A stretch of DNA of 64,000 nt from Bosea sp. 29B (GTDB lineage Bacteria > Pseudomonadota > Alphaproteobacteria > Rhizobiales > Beijerinckiaceae): assembly GCF_902506165.1 (NCBI RefSeq), contig NZ_LR733817.1:5237625-5301624 (forward strand), written 5' to 3'. Below, one piece after another: positions 17,656 through 26,944 of the stretch; position 1 is the stretch's first letter; the number at the start of each line of letters is the position of its first letter. A model generated the notes under the pieces. It did not search any database. It saw only the letters and a list, made by a program, of their open reading frames with translations, and was not told where the DNA came from. Both the position numbers and the translations under genes were made by a program.

Positions 17656-17949
17656 CGCACTCGCTGATTCGCTCAGATCGCAGGATAGCGCATCGGCCTG
17701 CCGACCGCCTGCCGGAGCCCCTATAACCCGCCGCTCTCCCGCAATAAACCGATCGGATTGCCGCCGAAAGTCAGGATCAGCGAGACCGTCGCCGAACCGT
17801 CATCCCGGGATGGCACAGCCGGCCAAGGAACCTTGGTCGCCGCTTGTCGGTTCAGCAGCCGTTAAGGGCCTCGGTTTCATCATCGTGATGCGAATCGGGA
17901 CTGGTCCCGACAGCGCATTCGGCTAAGCTGGCTAGAGGGGGAATGTCTC

Positions 17950-18150
17950 GTGGCGTCGCGTTCCGCAGTACCCAAGATTCGCATTGCCGGCCTTGAGCGG
18001 GCCGCGCGTTTCGCTGGCGAGGCCTTCGCTTATGAGGAACTCTCCAGCGTCGAGACGCGGCACGATGCCGAGAGCGCGCAACTGCGACGGCTCTGGTGGG
18101 GCGCCGCCATCGTCGCGCTGATCGGTCTGGCGATCGTCGCGCTGCGCTGA
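17950..18150 (+). CDS. Small single-pass membrane protein, hypothetical
   Basis: A 66-residue protein with a hydrophilic N-terminal part (two short Ala/Glu-rich helices) and one C-terminal transmembrane helix, WWGAAIVALIGLAIVALR, giving a tail-anchored layout. The start is GTG with a GGGGG run about 8 bases upstream; the ATG at 17944 is in another frame that stops early. I do not recognise a family. It sits alone between parE and the glycosyltransferase, with 294 bases of featureless sequence on its left. Confidence 0.55.
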   Translation: MASRSAVPKIRIAGLERAARFAGEAFAYEELSSVETRHDAESAQLRRLWWGAAIVALIGLAIVALR

Positions 18151-18168
18151 GCGCCGCGGATTCATATT

Positions 18169-19305
18169 TCAGGCAGGCGCCTTCAAACCGTCATAGAAGC
18201 TGAGATGGGCGAGGGCGGCCTCATCCCATAACCTGGCGAGATCGACGCCGATCGCCTCCGCCTTGCGGGCTTGGGCGGTGAGCACGGCTTCGGCGAAACG
18301 CTCGGGCGTGGCGTCGACCGGGCAGAGCATCGTCGCCGGATTGTCGATCTTCGCCTTCAATGCCGGCGCTAGCGCGAACTCGTCCTGCCGCTCCGGTTCG
18401 GTCGAGACCAGCGGGATCGCGAGCTGGCTGACCGCCTGGAAGCTGCCGCGCCGCGTGCTGATCCCGTCTGTGAAGGGCAGCAGGAAGACATCGGCGGCTG
18501 AGAGCGTCGCCATCAGCTCGCTTTCGTCGTCGATCCGGCCGCGGAAATCGAGCCAGTCGGCGACGCCGAGTTCGCTCGCGAGCGCGAGGAACGCTTCGCG
18601 ATCTCCAGGTTTGTCCCACAGGAAATCGCCGCAGATCAGCAGGCGCGCTTTGACACCGCGCTGGTGCAGCGCCTGCGTCGTGCGCAGCAGGACATCGGGC
18701 CGCTTGCTGGCATAGAGCACACCGAAATAGCCTATCACGACATCGGCTTCGCTTGCGCCGCTGCCGCGCAGCTTCACCCGTTCCGCCGCGACCCGCTCGG
18801 GGTCGATCCGGGCCGGCATGATGTTGGGGCCGATCGGGATGACCGGCGCCGCCCGCTTCTTCGCCGCGCCGACCAACGGCGTCGTCAGGAAGCTCTCGCG
18901 CTGCTGCGGCGAGACGAGGACGAAGCCGTCGCAGGCCAGGATGTCCGGCACCATCGAGAGATAGCGCAGGCGATTGAGCGAGGCCCATTCGTGCAGGGTG
19001 ATGGCGATACGGCCCTTGCGGGTCATCAATCGCGCTGCCATCAGCGCCGAGCCCGGCACGACGCTGTTGCCCCAGCCTTCGATCGGCATCTGGAAATGCA
19101 CGATGCGGTCGCGGCGCAATTCCTCGGCGATGGCGCCGATGAAGGCGGCCGGGCGTTCCGGTTCGATCGTTCGGATCGCGACGAGGCCGGGGCGCAGCGC
19201 ATTGACGGCGCCGGCGAGCCGATAGGCATAGTCCATCACAGCGCAGGTGACGGGCTTGGCCGAGCCGAAGATGACGACGGAGGGGGCGGGAGAGGGTGAG
19301 TGCAT
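18169..19305 (-). CDS. Glycosyltransferase, GT-B group 1 type
   Basis: A 378-residue GT-B glycosyltransferase. The N-terminal Rossmann half begins SVVIFGSAKPVTCA and contains a RIAITLHEW strand. The C-terminal half has the donor-binding pattern GYFGVLYASKRPDVLLRT, LLICGDF, and SAADVFLLPFTDGISTRRGSFQAVSQLAIPLVST, where group 1 enzymes contact the nucleotide sugar. Donor and acceptor are unknown. It is divergent from the FkbM methyltransferase gene, about 208 bases apart, and with the next two genes suggests a small surface-glycan locus. Confidence 0.85.
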   Translation of the reverse strand: MHSPSPAPSVVIFGSAKPVTCAVMDYAYRLAGAVNALRPGLVAIRTIEPERPAAFIGAIAEELRRDRIVHFQMPIEGWGNSVVPGSALMAARLMTRKGRIAITLHEWASLNRLRYLSMVPDILACDGFVLVSPQQRESFLTTPLVGAAKKRAAPVIPIGPNIMPARIDPERVAAERVKLRGSGASEADVVIGYFGVLYASKRPDVLLRTTQALHQRGVKARLLICGDFLWDKPGDREAFLALASELGVADWLDFRGRIDDESELMATLSAADVFLLPFTDGISTRRGSFQAVSQLAIPLVSTEPERQDEFALAPALKAKIDNPATMLCPVDATPERFAEAVLTAQARKAEAIGVDLARLWDEAALAHLSFYDGLKAPA

Positions 19306-19513
19306 GCGCTTGCGATCGTTCGGAGGATGAGGCGCGGTCTATCGCACAGCTTTCCTAAGCTTGCGTGAGCATGTGCTCGCGGTGCCGTTTTACCGCACCT
19401 TAAGGTTGTCTTGATCTACGGTCTGCACTGATCAGTTGGCTCGCCTCGATCGGTGCGACTTTTTGTACGGGACGCCGCCGCGATCCGATGCGTAGCGCCC
19501 TCCAAGATTCGGA

Positions 19514-20461
19514 ATGCGATCAATGTCGGATATCGTGGTGCAGGAGGGGCGTGCCAGTTCGGCGGAAACCTCCTTGGTCGAACGTCTCGCGCTGTCCGGT
19601 TTGCGGCGATCTTCGCAACTCCTTCAACCGGTCTATTTCAAGGGCTATGGCCGGATCGCATCTGTTCTGAGGCGAGTGGCGCCGGAGCGTCATATCGCCC
19701 TGCAGCTCGATGCCGACAGCCGCTTCAGGTTTCCATTCGCAGACGCCTATTGGAGCCGCCTGTTGGCGCGCTCTGTGGTCTACGAGCCGGAAATGGTCAC
19801 GCTCTTTCAGGTAATTCGCGACCAGGATTTCGGCTTCGTCGATTGCGGGGCGAATTTCGGCTACTGGTCGGTTCTGGTTTCGGGGCAGGCTTTCGGTGCG
19901 CATGCTGCGATCGCAATCGAGGCATCGGGACGCAACGCCGCCGAGCTGCGAGCCAACGCAGCAATCAACCAGAACCGCTTCGAGGTCGTGCATGCCGCTG
20001 TCGCCGAGACAGACGGGGGCATGGTGACGCTGGATGGCCCGACCCATGAGGGGCTCGCCATCGTCGACGCTACTCAGACCGGACCCGATGCAGAAACCGT
20101 GTGCTGCGTGTCTCTGGACGGGCTGATGACGCGCTCGCCATGGTTCGCGCAGCGCAGGCGGTTGGTTTTGAAGCTCGACGTTGAGGGCGTGGAAGAGGCG
20201 GCTCTTCGTGGCGCCGGCGAGATGCTGAAGCGTGAGACGCTGCTGGTCTACGAAGAGCAGGGGGCAGATGCGGAGCATCGCAACACCAGATTCGTATCGG
20301 GTGCCCTGGGCATGCCGGTCTTCGTTTATGACGGCAGCCGCTTTCGCGAGGCACCGGACCCGCTCGCTGCGATGCGGGGCCTGAAGACGAACAGGCGCCG
20401 CGGCTACAACGTGCTGGCGACCGCCTCGCCGGAGTGGCTGGCCCTTCTTCGCAGGGCGTAG
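19514..20461 (+). CDS. FkbM-family methyltransferase
   Basis: A 315-residue SAM-dependent methyltransferase of the FkbM type. The SAM-binding motif I is FVDCGANFGYWSVLVSG (about 112-128), an acidic residue ends the next strand (AIAIEASGRN), and the FkbM signature LKLDVEGVEEAALRGAGEML follows. FkbM proteins O-methylate sugars, often in glycan loci, which fits the neighbouring glycosyltransferase. Two in-frame ATGs (19514 and 19523) are possible and neither has a clear ribosome binding site. The base composition looks slightly less GC-rich than the flanking housekeeping genes. Confidence 0.85.
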   Translation: MRSMSDIVVQEGRASSAETSLVERLALSGLRRSSQLLQPVYFKGYGRIASVLRRVAPERHIALQLDADSRFRFPFADAYWSRLLARSVVYEPEMVTLFQVIRDQDFGFVDCGANFGYWSVLVSGQAFGAHAAIAIEASGRNAAELRANAAINQNRFEVVHAAVAETDGGMVTLDGPTHEGLAIVDATQTGPDAETVCCVSLDGLMTRSPWFAQRRRLVLKLDVEGVEEAALRGAGEMLKRETLLVYEEQGADAEHRNTRFVSGALGMPVFVYDGSRFREAPDPLAAMRGLKTNRRRGYNVLATASPEWLALLRRA

Positions 20462-20551
20462 TCCGGCGACGGTCGGCTTTTCCAGAGCGGATTAATTCGA
20501 AGCAGCGCGTCTCTCATGCGCCGGTGGCAGCTCGGTCATGTTCGAGCGAGC

Positions 20552-20581
20552 TTGACGAAATAGGAATTTAAGCCCATTTAT
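20552..20581 (+). promoter_or_regulatory. Candidate sigma-70 promoter of the beta-helix gene
   Basis: TTGACG at 20552-20557 and ATTTAT at 20576-20581 are separated by 18 bases, in a locally AT-rich stretch ending 30 bases before the ATG at 20612. The -35 hexamer is close to consensus and the -10 is weak. No experimental data exist; this is a pattern match only. Confidence 0.4.
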
Positions 20582-20611
20582 GTTCCTGTTTTGTTCACGA
20601 AGGGAATTGCA

Positions 20612-21979
20612 ATGCCTTCCTATGCCCTATTCGACGATACCGTTGTTGCGCGTCCGGCTGCAGCTTCATCCGGGTGGACAAGCTTCACCGGATTGCAGGC
20701 CGTGTTCGATTTTGCCCGCAGTCAGGGGCGGCCTCTGTTCTTCCAGCCCGGCGTCTACGATTCCGGTACGGTTACGGTCCTTCCGACAAATGGTGGCGGT
20801 AATCCGCTCAAGGTGCGGGCGGTTCTCGGATCGGTGGTCCTGCGTTTCAATGGCGTGAATAATTTCCTGAGAATCGAAGGGCACAATTATGCCCAGTTCG
20901 AAGGGGTTGTTTTCGATGGCCAGGATCGGCCTCTGACCGACTACGTGTCCGGGCGCCCGGCCTTCATCGCGGTAGCCAATGGCTCGCATGCGATCCGCTT
21001 CGACAATTGCCGAATTCTGAACTCGCCCGGCATCGGTGTCTATGTCGCCAGCGGTTCCGAGGCCGTCATTCAATCGACGACATTCGAGCGGCATTCGATC
21101 GGAATCTGGAGCGAGAACGCCCAGATCAAGGCTCTGAACAATACGCTCTCTGTGATGCAGAACAACGGCATCGCGGTCTGGCGCGACACCATCACCGGAG
21201 ACAGCTCCACGATCACCGGTAATTTCATCAATGGCATCGATACCGTCGCCGGTGGAACCGGGCAGAACGGTAACGGTATCAGCATCTTCCGGGCAATCGG
21301 CGTCTCGATCACCGACAACAAGATCTTCAACACGAAGTATTCCGCCATTCGCTGCAATGGCGGTGGGCTGCACAATGTCAGCAACAACAACATCTACAAC
21401 ACGCGAGAGGTTGCGATTTTCATCGAAGCCCCCGGGCCCGGTATCGACCTGACCGGTTGCATCGTCTCGAACAACAGCCTCGATACCGTCGGCAACGGCA
21501 TCCTCGTCGGCAATTCCGGCCAGTTCAATGACGGTGTCTCGCGAAGCGTCATCATCGAGGGCAACCGCCTCTCGAACATCATCGACAACCCGATCCCGGA
21601 TCCCGGCTACTATCCGCCCTCGACGGTCGGCAACGGCATCGTCGTCGAGCAGGATTGCGTGGTCTCCGGCAACCTGATCGACGGAGCGACGCGTGTCGGC
21701 ATCATGGCGGGCATCAATACCGGTGCCCGGGACCTCGTCGTCACCGGCAATCTGGTGCGCAGCGTCGCCATCGGCATCGGCGTCTCGAACGAGGCGATCA
21801 CCAATGCAGGCCGATCGGTCGTGGTCTCCGGCAACATCGTTCGCAGCGCCAGCATCGGCGGCATCGTGCCCGCGGTCTTCACCGGCACGACGATGAACCG
21901 GGTCGGCACGGCCGAATACGGCAACGACCTCGCCACCGCAGTGGGCAGCGTCACCTTCGGCCATAACCGCTATCTCTGA
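20612..21979 (+). CDS. Right-handed parallel beta-helix repeat protein
   Basis: A 455-residue protein made almost wholly of beta-helix rungs. Repeats of the form VVSGNLIDGATRVGIMAG, VVTGNLVRSVAIGIGVS and VVSGNIVRSASIGGIV recur with Asn ladders (NNNIYN, SNNSLD, ITGNFI). The first 80 residues (FTGLQAVFDFARSQGRPLFFQPGVYDSG) resemble the cap of pectate-lyase-like and glycan-binding beta-helix proteins. It resembles the Tat-exported repeat proteins of Hyphomicrobiales but has no signal peptide here. AAGGGA precedes the ATG. A polysaccharide lyase or adhesin role is possible; catalytic residues cannot be assigned. Confidence 0.8.
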   Translation: MPSYALFDDTVVARPAAASSGWTSFTGLQAVFDFARSQGRPLFFQPGVYDSGTVTVLPTNGGGNPLKVRAVLGSVVLRFNGVNNFLRIEGHNYAQFEGVVFDGQDRPLTDYVSGRPAFIAVANGSHAIRFDNCRILNSPGIGVYVASGSEAVIQSTTFERHSIGIWSENAQIKALNNTLSVMQNNGIAVWRDTITGDSSTITGNFINGIDTVAGGTGQNGNGISIFRAIGVSITDNKIFNTKYSAIRCNGGGLHNVSNNNIYNTREVAIFIEAPGPGIDLTGCIVSNNSLDTVGNGILVGNSGQFNDGVSRSVIIEGNRLSNIIDNPIPDPGYYPPSTVGNGIVVEQDCVVSGNLIDGATRVGIMAGINTGARDLVVTGNLVRSVAIGIGVSNEAITNAGRSVVVSGNIVRSASIGGIVPAVFTGTTMNRVGTAEYGNDLATAVGSVTFGHNRYL

Positions 21980-22019
21980 GCGGCCTGCGGCGGGCTTGGC
22001 CCGCGCCTGTTGCTCCAGC

Positions 22020-22047
22020 AAAAAACCGGGGCGTTTCCGCCCCGGTT
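22020..22047 (-). terminator. Rho-independent terminator of glnA
   Basis: A perfect 10-base stem (22024-22033 with 22038-22047, sequence AACCGGGGCG) with a TTTC loop, followed on the minus strand by a run of T (the A-run at 22020-22025 on the plus strand). It lies 73 bases beyond the glnA stop. The beta-helix gene converges from the other side and could use the stem too, but the T-run serves the glnA direction. Confidence 0.85.
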
Positions 22048-22119
22048 CGAAGGTGGACTGCGGATCGCCGCAGCCAGGAGGAAATCCTGTCCGGACCCGA
22101 AGCCCGGCCGGAAACCTGC

Positions 22120-23529
22120 TCAGTAGGAATAGTACATCGTGAACTCGACCGGGTGCGGCGTCATCTCGAAGCGCGCCACGTCCTGCATCTTGAGCTCGAT
22201 ATAGCTCTCGATGAAGTCGTCGGTGAAGACGCCGCCGGCCTTGAGGAAGGCGTTGTCCTTCTTGAGCGCATCGAGCGCCTCGCGCAGCGAGCCGCAGACG
22301 GTCGGGATCTTCTTCAGCTCGCGCGGCGGCAGGTCGTAGAGGTCCTTGTCCATCGCCGGGCCGGGATCGATCTTGTTGAGGATGCCGTCGAGGCCGGCCA
22401 TCGTCAGCGCGGCGAAGGCGAGGTAGGGGTTCGCCATCGGATCGGGGAAGCGAACCTCGACGCGCTTGGCCTTCGGCGAGGTCGTCCACGGGATACGGCA
22501 GGAGGCCGAGCGGTTGCGCGCCGAATAGGCGAGCAGCACCGGGGCCTCATAGCCCGGGACCAGGCGCTTGTAGGAGTTGGTCGACGGGTTGGTGAAGGCG
22601 TTCAGCGACTTGGCGTGCTTGATCACGCCCCCGATGAACCACAGGCACTCCTGCGACAGGTCGGCGTATTTGTTGCCGGCGAAGAGCGGCTTGCCACCCT
22701 TCCAGATCGACAGGTGGACGTGCATGCCCGAGCCGTTGTCGCCATAGACGGGCTTGGGCATGAAGGTCGCGGTCTTGCCGTAGCTCTGCGCGACGTTGTG
22801 GATCGCGTACTTATAGACCTGCATGGTGTCGGCCATGTGGGTCAGCGTGTCGAACTTCAGGCCGAGCTCGTGCTGGGCCGAGGCGACCTCGTGGTGGTGC
22901 TTCTCGACCTTGGCGCCCATGGCCGCCATGGCCGCGAGCATCTCGCCACGCATGTCCTGCGCCGAATCCTGCGGCGGAACCGGGAAGTAGCCGCCCTTGA
23001 TCGCGATGCGGTGGCCGAGATTGCCGCCCTCGTATTCGGTCTGGCCGTTGATCGGCAGCTCGACGCTGTCGAGCTTGAAGCCGGTGTTGTACGGATCGGC
23101 CGAGAACTTGACGTCGTCGAAGACGAAGAATTCGGCTTCGGGGCCGACGTAGACGGTGTCGCCGATGCCGGTCGACTTCAGATAGGCCTCGGCCTTCTTG
23201 GCCATGCCGCGCGGATCGCGGCTATAGGGCTCGCCGGTGGCCGGCTCGAGCACGTCGCAGTTGATGACCATGGTCGAGGCCGAGAAGAACGGGTCGATGC
23301 AGGCCGTCGACGGGTCGGGCATCAGCAGCATGTCGGACTCGTTGATCGCCTTCCAGCCGGCGATCGAGGAGCCGTCGAACATCGTGCCCTCGGCGAAAAT
23401 CTCCTCGTCGATCATCGAGACGTCGAAGGTGACGTGCTGCCACTTGCCGCGCGGATCGGTGAAGCGGAAGTCGACGTATTTGACGTCATTGTCCTTGATC
23501 GCCTTCAGGACCTCTTTGGCGTTCTTCAT
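22120..23529 (-). CDS. glnA: Glutamine synthetase, type I
   Basis: A 469-residue GSI enzyme that forms glutamine from glutamate, ammonia and ATP as a cytosolic dodecamer. Seen are the beta-grasp N-terminus with [16 protein letters not shown], the FDGSSIAGW motif, the metal/glutamate-binding [21 protein letters not shown], and the ATP region. The adenylylation site is intact: Tyr398 in DLYDLPP, so control by GlnE is likely. It lies 96 bases downstream of glnB on the same strand and ends at a strong terminator, so glnB-glnA is one operon. Confidence 0.98.
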   Translation of the reverse strand: MKNAKEVLKAIKDNDVKYVDFRFTDPRGKWQHVTFDVSMIDEEIFAEGTMFDGSSIAGWKAINESDMLLMPDPSTACIDPFFSASTMVINCDVLEPATGEPYSRDPRGMAKKAEAYLKSTGIGDTVYVGPEAEFFVFDDVKFSADPYNTGFKLDSVELPINGQTEYEGGNLGHRIAIKGGYFPVPPQDSAQDMRGEMLAAMAAMGAKVEKHHHEVASAQHELGLKFDTLTHMADTMQVYKYAIHNVAQSYGKTATFMPKPVYGDNGSGMHVHLSIWKGGKPLFAGNKYADLSQECLWFIGGVIKHAKSLNAFTNPSTNSYKRLVPGYEAPVLLAYSARNRSASCRIPWTTSPKAKRVEVRFPDPMANPYLAFAALTMAGLDGILNKIDPGPAMDKDLYDLPPRELKKIPTVCGSLREALDALKKDNAFLKAGGVFTDDFIESYIELKMQDVARFEMTPHPVEFTMYYSY

Positions 23530-23625
23530 CTCACGACTTCCTTTGTCGACTGCTAGGGTCTCACGACAGACGCTGCCTGCGGGGCTCCGCCGGCGCACGC
23601 ATTCCTTCGGGGATGGGAAAAATCC

Positions 23626-24084
<459 letters not shown>

Positions 24085-24146
24085 TCATAGCATCGGCGCA
24101 GTCCGGCCGCCATGACGCCCCCCGGGGCAAACCGCCTCTTGAAGAG

Positions 24147-24160
24147 GCGAAAAACAGTCC
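24147..24160 (-). promoter_or_regulatory. Candidate sigma-54 promoter upstream of glnB
   Basis: On the minus strand the sequence TGGACTGTTTTTCGC has the invariant GG and GC separated by exactly 10 bases (GG at 24159-24160, GC at 24147-24148), as in sigma-54 -24/-12 promoters. Other consensus positions match only in part. It lies about 183 bases before the glnB ATG. It fits the known NtrC control of glnBA in related bacteria, but no clear NtrC enhancer pair was identified. Confidence 0.35.
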
Positions 24161-24248
24161 AAAAAATATGCAGATGCCTATATCGCGTGCAAACAGGAGA
24201 ATCGCCCGCATTCTTGCCTCGGCGCCCGCGCCAGCAGACAATCCTTGG

Positions 24249-25769
24249 ATGACGATGGCTGCTGATCTCTCGCCCCTCGCTCTGCTCAGCGTCGCCGAGA
24301 TGGCGGCGGCAGATGCGGCGACCATCGCGGCGGGCACGCCGGGCGTCGTCCTGATGGAGAGGGCAGGCAAGGCGGTCGCAGACGCGGTGATGCGGCGCAT
24401 CCGCCCCGGTCATAGCGTCCTCGTGCTGTGTGGCCCCGGCAACAATGGCGGTGACGGCTTCGTCGCAGCTCGCCTGCTGGCGGAGCGCGGCTGCCGAGTC
24501 ACGCTGGCGCTCGCCGCCGACCCCGCCGCCTTGAAGGGTGACGCCGCGCTGGCGGCGCAGGGCTGGACAGGCCCGGTCGCGGCGGCCGGTCGAATCGACC
24601 CGGCCCGACATGGCCTCGTGGTCGACGCCCTGTTCGGCGCCGGGCTCAGCCGTGCGATCTCCGGCGAACTCGCGGCACTGGTCGAGCAGGTCAACGCCGC
24701 CGGCCGAACCGTCGTTTGCGTCGACGTGCCGAGCGGGGTCCATGGCGATACCGGGCTCGCGGATGGCCCCGCTATCCGCGCCGCCGAGACCGTGACCTTT
24801 TTCCGGCTGAAGCCCGGCCATCTGCTCCAGCCTGGCCGATCGCTCTGCGGTGTTGTCACCTTGGCCGATATCGGCATCCGGCCCGAGACCATCTTCGCAC
24901 CGGACAGGATCACGCCATCGACCTTCCGCAACGCTCCAGGCCTCTGGCGTGCTCATTGGCCGGACCATGACGCAGGCGTTCACAAATATGCCCGCGGTGC
25001 AGTTGCAGTCGCGGCGGGCGGATTGTCCGGTGTCGGAGCGCCGCGGCTCGGTGCCCGTGCAGCGCTGCGTATCGGCGCGGGGCTCGCGACGATCATCTGC
25101 CGGCCAGAGGCACTGGCTGCGCATGCGGCGCGCGGCCCCGATGCCCTGATGCAACGCGCGGCGGCCGACCCCGCGGCCTTCGAGGCGATGCTGTCCGCGG
25201 GCAAGGTCGACGCGCTTTTGATCGGGCCGGCGCTCGGCCTCGACGATGAAGCGCGGTCCTGGGTGGCGGCAGCGCTGCGCAGCGACCGGCCTTGCGTCTT
25301 TGATGCCGATGCGCTGACTCATATCGGCGCGCAGCGGCCAGCCTTCACCGATCTGCTGCAGCAGCGCGCGGGGCCGGCGGTGCTGACGCCACATGAGGGC
25401 GAGTTCAAGCGCCTCGTCGCCGATGTCGCGGGCTTCGAGCCCGAACGCGGCAAGCTCGAGCGGGCACGCCGCGCCGCCCGACTGATGGGAGCGGTTGTCG
25501 TCCTCAAGGGGGCGGATACCGTCATCGCCGCGCCTGATGGGCGCGCTGCGATCAACGGCACCGGCTCTCCCGCCTTGGCCACGGCCGGCTCCGGCGACGT
25601 CCTCGGCGGGATCGTCGCCGGCCTGCTGGCGCAGAAGATGCCGGGGTTCGAGGCGGCCTGCGCCGCAGTCTGGCTGCATGGGCGCGCCGGCGAGGAGGGC
25701 GGCATGGGTTTGATCGCAGACGACCTGCCGGAGGCACTCCCAGGCGTGCTGGCCGAGATCCACGACTGA
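24249..25769 (+). CDS. nnr: Bifunctional NAD(P)H-hydrate epimerase / ADP-dependent NAD(P)H-hydrate dehydratase
   Basis: A 506-residue fusion repairing hydrated NAD(P)H. The N-terminal YjeF_N epimerase half (about 1-215) has VAEMAAADAATIAAGTPGVVLMERAG and the CGPGNNGGDGFVAARLLAERG loop, and a VDALFGAGLSR segment. The C-terminal carbohydrate-kinase-like dehydratase half shows LIGPALG, VFDADALTH, LTPHEGEF and the NGTGSPALATAGSGDVLGG ATP/ADP-binding motif. Both active sites look complete. The start at 24249 (or the ATG two codons later) is chosen because upstream codons have no similarity to the family. It is divergent from glnB. Confidence 0.92.
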   Translation: MTMAADLSPLALLSVAEMAAADAATIAAGTPGVVLMERAGKAVADAVMRRIRPGHSVLVLCGPGNNGGDGFVAARLLAERGCRVTLALAADPAALKGDAALAAQGWTGPVAAAGRIDPARHGLVVDALFGAGLSRAISGELAALVEQVNAAGRTVVCVDVPSGVHGDTGLADGPAIRAAETVTFFRLKPGHLLQPGRSLCGVVTLADIGIRPETIFAPDRITPSTFRNAPGLWRAHWPDHDAGVHKYARGAVAVAAGGLSGVGAPRLGARAALRIGAGLATIICRPEALAAHAARGPDALMQRAAADPAAFEAMLSAGKVDALLIGPALGLDDEARSWVAAALRSDRPCVFDADALTHIGAQRPAFTDLLQQRAGPAVLTPHEGEFKRLVADVAGFEPERGKLERARRAARLMGAVVVLKGADTVIAAPDGRAAINGTGSPALATAGSGDVLGGIVAGLLAQKMPGFEAACAAVWLHGRAGEEGGMGLIADDLPEALPGVLAEIHD

Positions 25770-25781
25770 GACCGTCCGGCG

Positions 25782-25810
25782 AAAAAAAGCCCGCCCTGGA
25801 GAGGGCGGGC
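25782..25810 (-). terminator. Rho-independent terminator of the PRC-barrel gene
   Basis: A perfect 9-base stem (25789-25797 GCCCGCCCT with 25802-25810 AGGGCGGGC) with a GGAG loop, followed on the minus strand by seven T (A-run 25782-25788). It lies 25 bases beyond the PRC-barrel gene stop and 13 bases after the end of nnr, which converges on it. Confidence 0.88.
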
Positions 25811-25835
25811 CTTCAGTGAGCCTTGTCGGGCCGTT

Positions 25836-26399
25836 CTAGCGGGCGGCGTAAGTCACGGCCGGAGCGGAAGTGAGCTGCTCCTTGGTCATCGTGATCTTGC
25901 CGTGGTCCGGATACATCTCCGAGCCCTTCTTGGCGGCCGGCGGCGCGTTCATCGCGGTACTGCCGGCAGCGCCCGTTCCGCCCGCAGGAGCCGGGACGGG
26001 AGTGACCATCGGCTCCTCGCTCCACTGCACCTGCTCGAACGGGATCGCGACATCCTTGGTGCCGATGCCGAGGAAGCCGCCGACGCCGACGGTGACGATC
26101 TCGATCTTGCCGGTCTTGTCGAACACCACCTCGGTGACGTCGCCGACCTTCTTGTTGTCGGGGCCGTAGATATCGACGCCCATCAGCTTCGACGCCCGCC
26201 ACTTGCCCTGGCCGGCGAGGTTGTTTTCGGGAACCTTGGCTGTCTCCTTGGCCGGCGCCGGCGCGGCCGGTGCGCTGGTCGCCGGCGCGGTCGGCTGCGG
26301 GCTCGGTGGCTGGTTCGAGGGCGCGCTGGTCTGCGCAACAGCAGCGGCGGCAAGCATGACGCCGCCGATGGCCGTCAATGCAACGTGACGCTTGTACAT
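25836..26399 (-). CDS. PRC-barrel domain protein, exported
   Basis: A 187-residue protein with an N-terminal signal peptide (MYKRHVALTAIGGVMLAAAAVAQTSA), a Pro/Ala/Thr-rich spacer (about 28-62), and a PRC-barrel (about 70-125: WRASKLMGVDIYGPDNKKVGDVTEVVFDKTGKIEIVTVGVGGFLGIGTKDVAIPF). The C-terminal part holds another Pro/Gly/Ala stretch and a short hydrophilic tail. Exported PRC-barrel proteins are common in Hyphomicrobiales and are of unknown function. AGGAGG precedes the ATG. It ends at its own terminator. Confidence 0.85.
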   Translation of the reverse strand: MYKRHVALTAIGGVMLAAAAVAQTSAPSNQPPSPQPTAPATSAPAAPAPAKETAKVPENNLAGQGKWRASKLMGVDIYGPDNKKVGDVTEVVFDKTGKIEIVTVGVGGFLGIGTKDVAIPFEQVQWSEEPMVTPVPAPAGGTGAAGSTAMNAPPAAKKGSEMYPDHGKITMTKEQLTSAPAVTYAAR

Positions 26400-26588
26400 C
26401 GTATTTCCTCCTGTCATGTCCGCACGTGCGGAATGATCGAACAACGCGGAAACGGCGTTTTGGTTCGCGTATAGGGAGCATGCGCCTGCCGTTTGATGGG
26501 GACGGAAGCGTGGGGCGCCTGTCGGCTTAGTGCTTCGGTAAGGCCTGTGTGCGTTGCTGGCGGGCCGCCATGAGAGCTCGGAGCCTGG

Positions 26589-26852
26589 ATGCGCAGGAAT
26601 CTCACGCTTCTGAGCCTCGCTGCCCTCGGCATGATCGCGACAACCGTCCCCGCCGCAGCCTTCTGGGAGCGCTCGCAATGGCGCGTCTGCTCGGAAGGGA
26701 CGACGGCAGCCGACTACCAGCGCTGGCGCTGCTGGGAGCTCGACGGTTATGGCGGAGTGATCGCACCGTCGGGAGGCCAATCCTTCGGTGGAAGACCTCT
26801 GCGGCAGCTGCGGGGGAAGCCGCCGGGCGGCATAGGCGAACGTCTGGGCTGA
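26589..26852 (+). CDS. Small exported hypothetical protein
   Basis: An 87-residue protein with a clear signal peptide (MRRNLTLLSLAALGMIATTVPAAAFW, cleavage likely after AAA). The mature part is about 63 residues with two Cys (residues 34 and 48, in WRVCSE and WRCWEL), which could form a disulfide, several Trp, and a Gly-rich tail. I do not recognise a family. It precedes the caspase-like gene by 92 bases on the same strand. Confidence 0.6.
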   Translation: MRRNLTLLSLAALGMIATTVPAAAFWERSQWRVCSEGTTAADYQRWRCWELDGYGGVIAPSGGQSFGGRPLRQLRGKPPGGIGERLG

Positions 26853-26944
26853 GACGGTAGCGCAGGGCGGCCTGCCCATCCAAATGAAGGACTTCCGGCG
26901 TCTCGCCTTGCCTCATGCTGGCGGCATCCCCCGGAGGATTCCTC

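Noticed and set aside
20591..20611. A TTG start seven codons before the chosen beta-helix start
   Set aside because: The ATG at 20612 has AAGGGA at the right distance and gives the better start.
20666..22489. A 607-codon minus-strand open frame across the beta-helix gene and the end of glnA
   Set aside because: It runs through the glnA terminator and into glnA in the wrong frame. Its product is low-complexity Asp/Arg/Ala, typical of antisense frames in GC-rich DNA.
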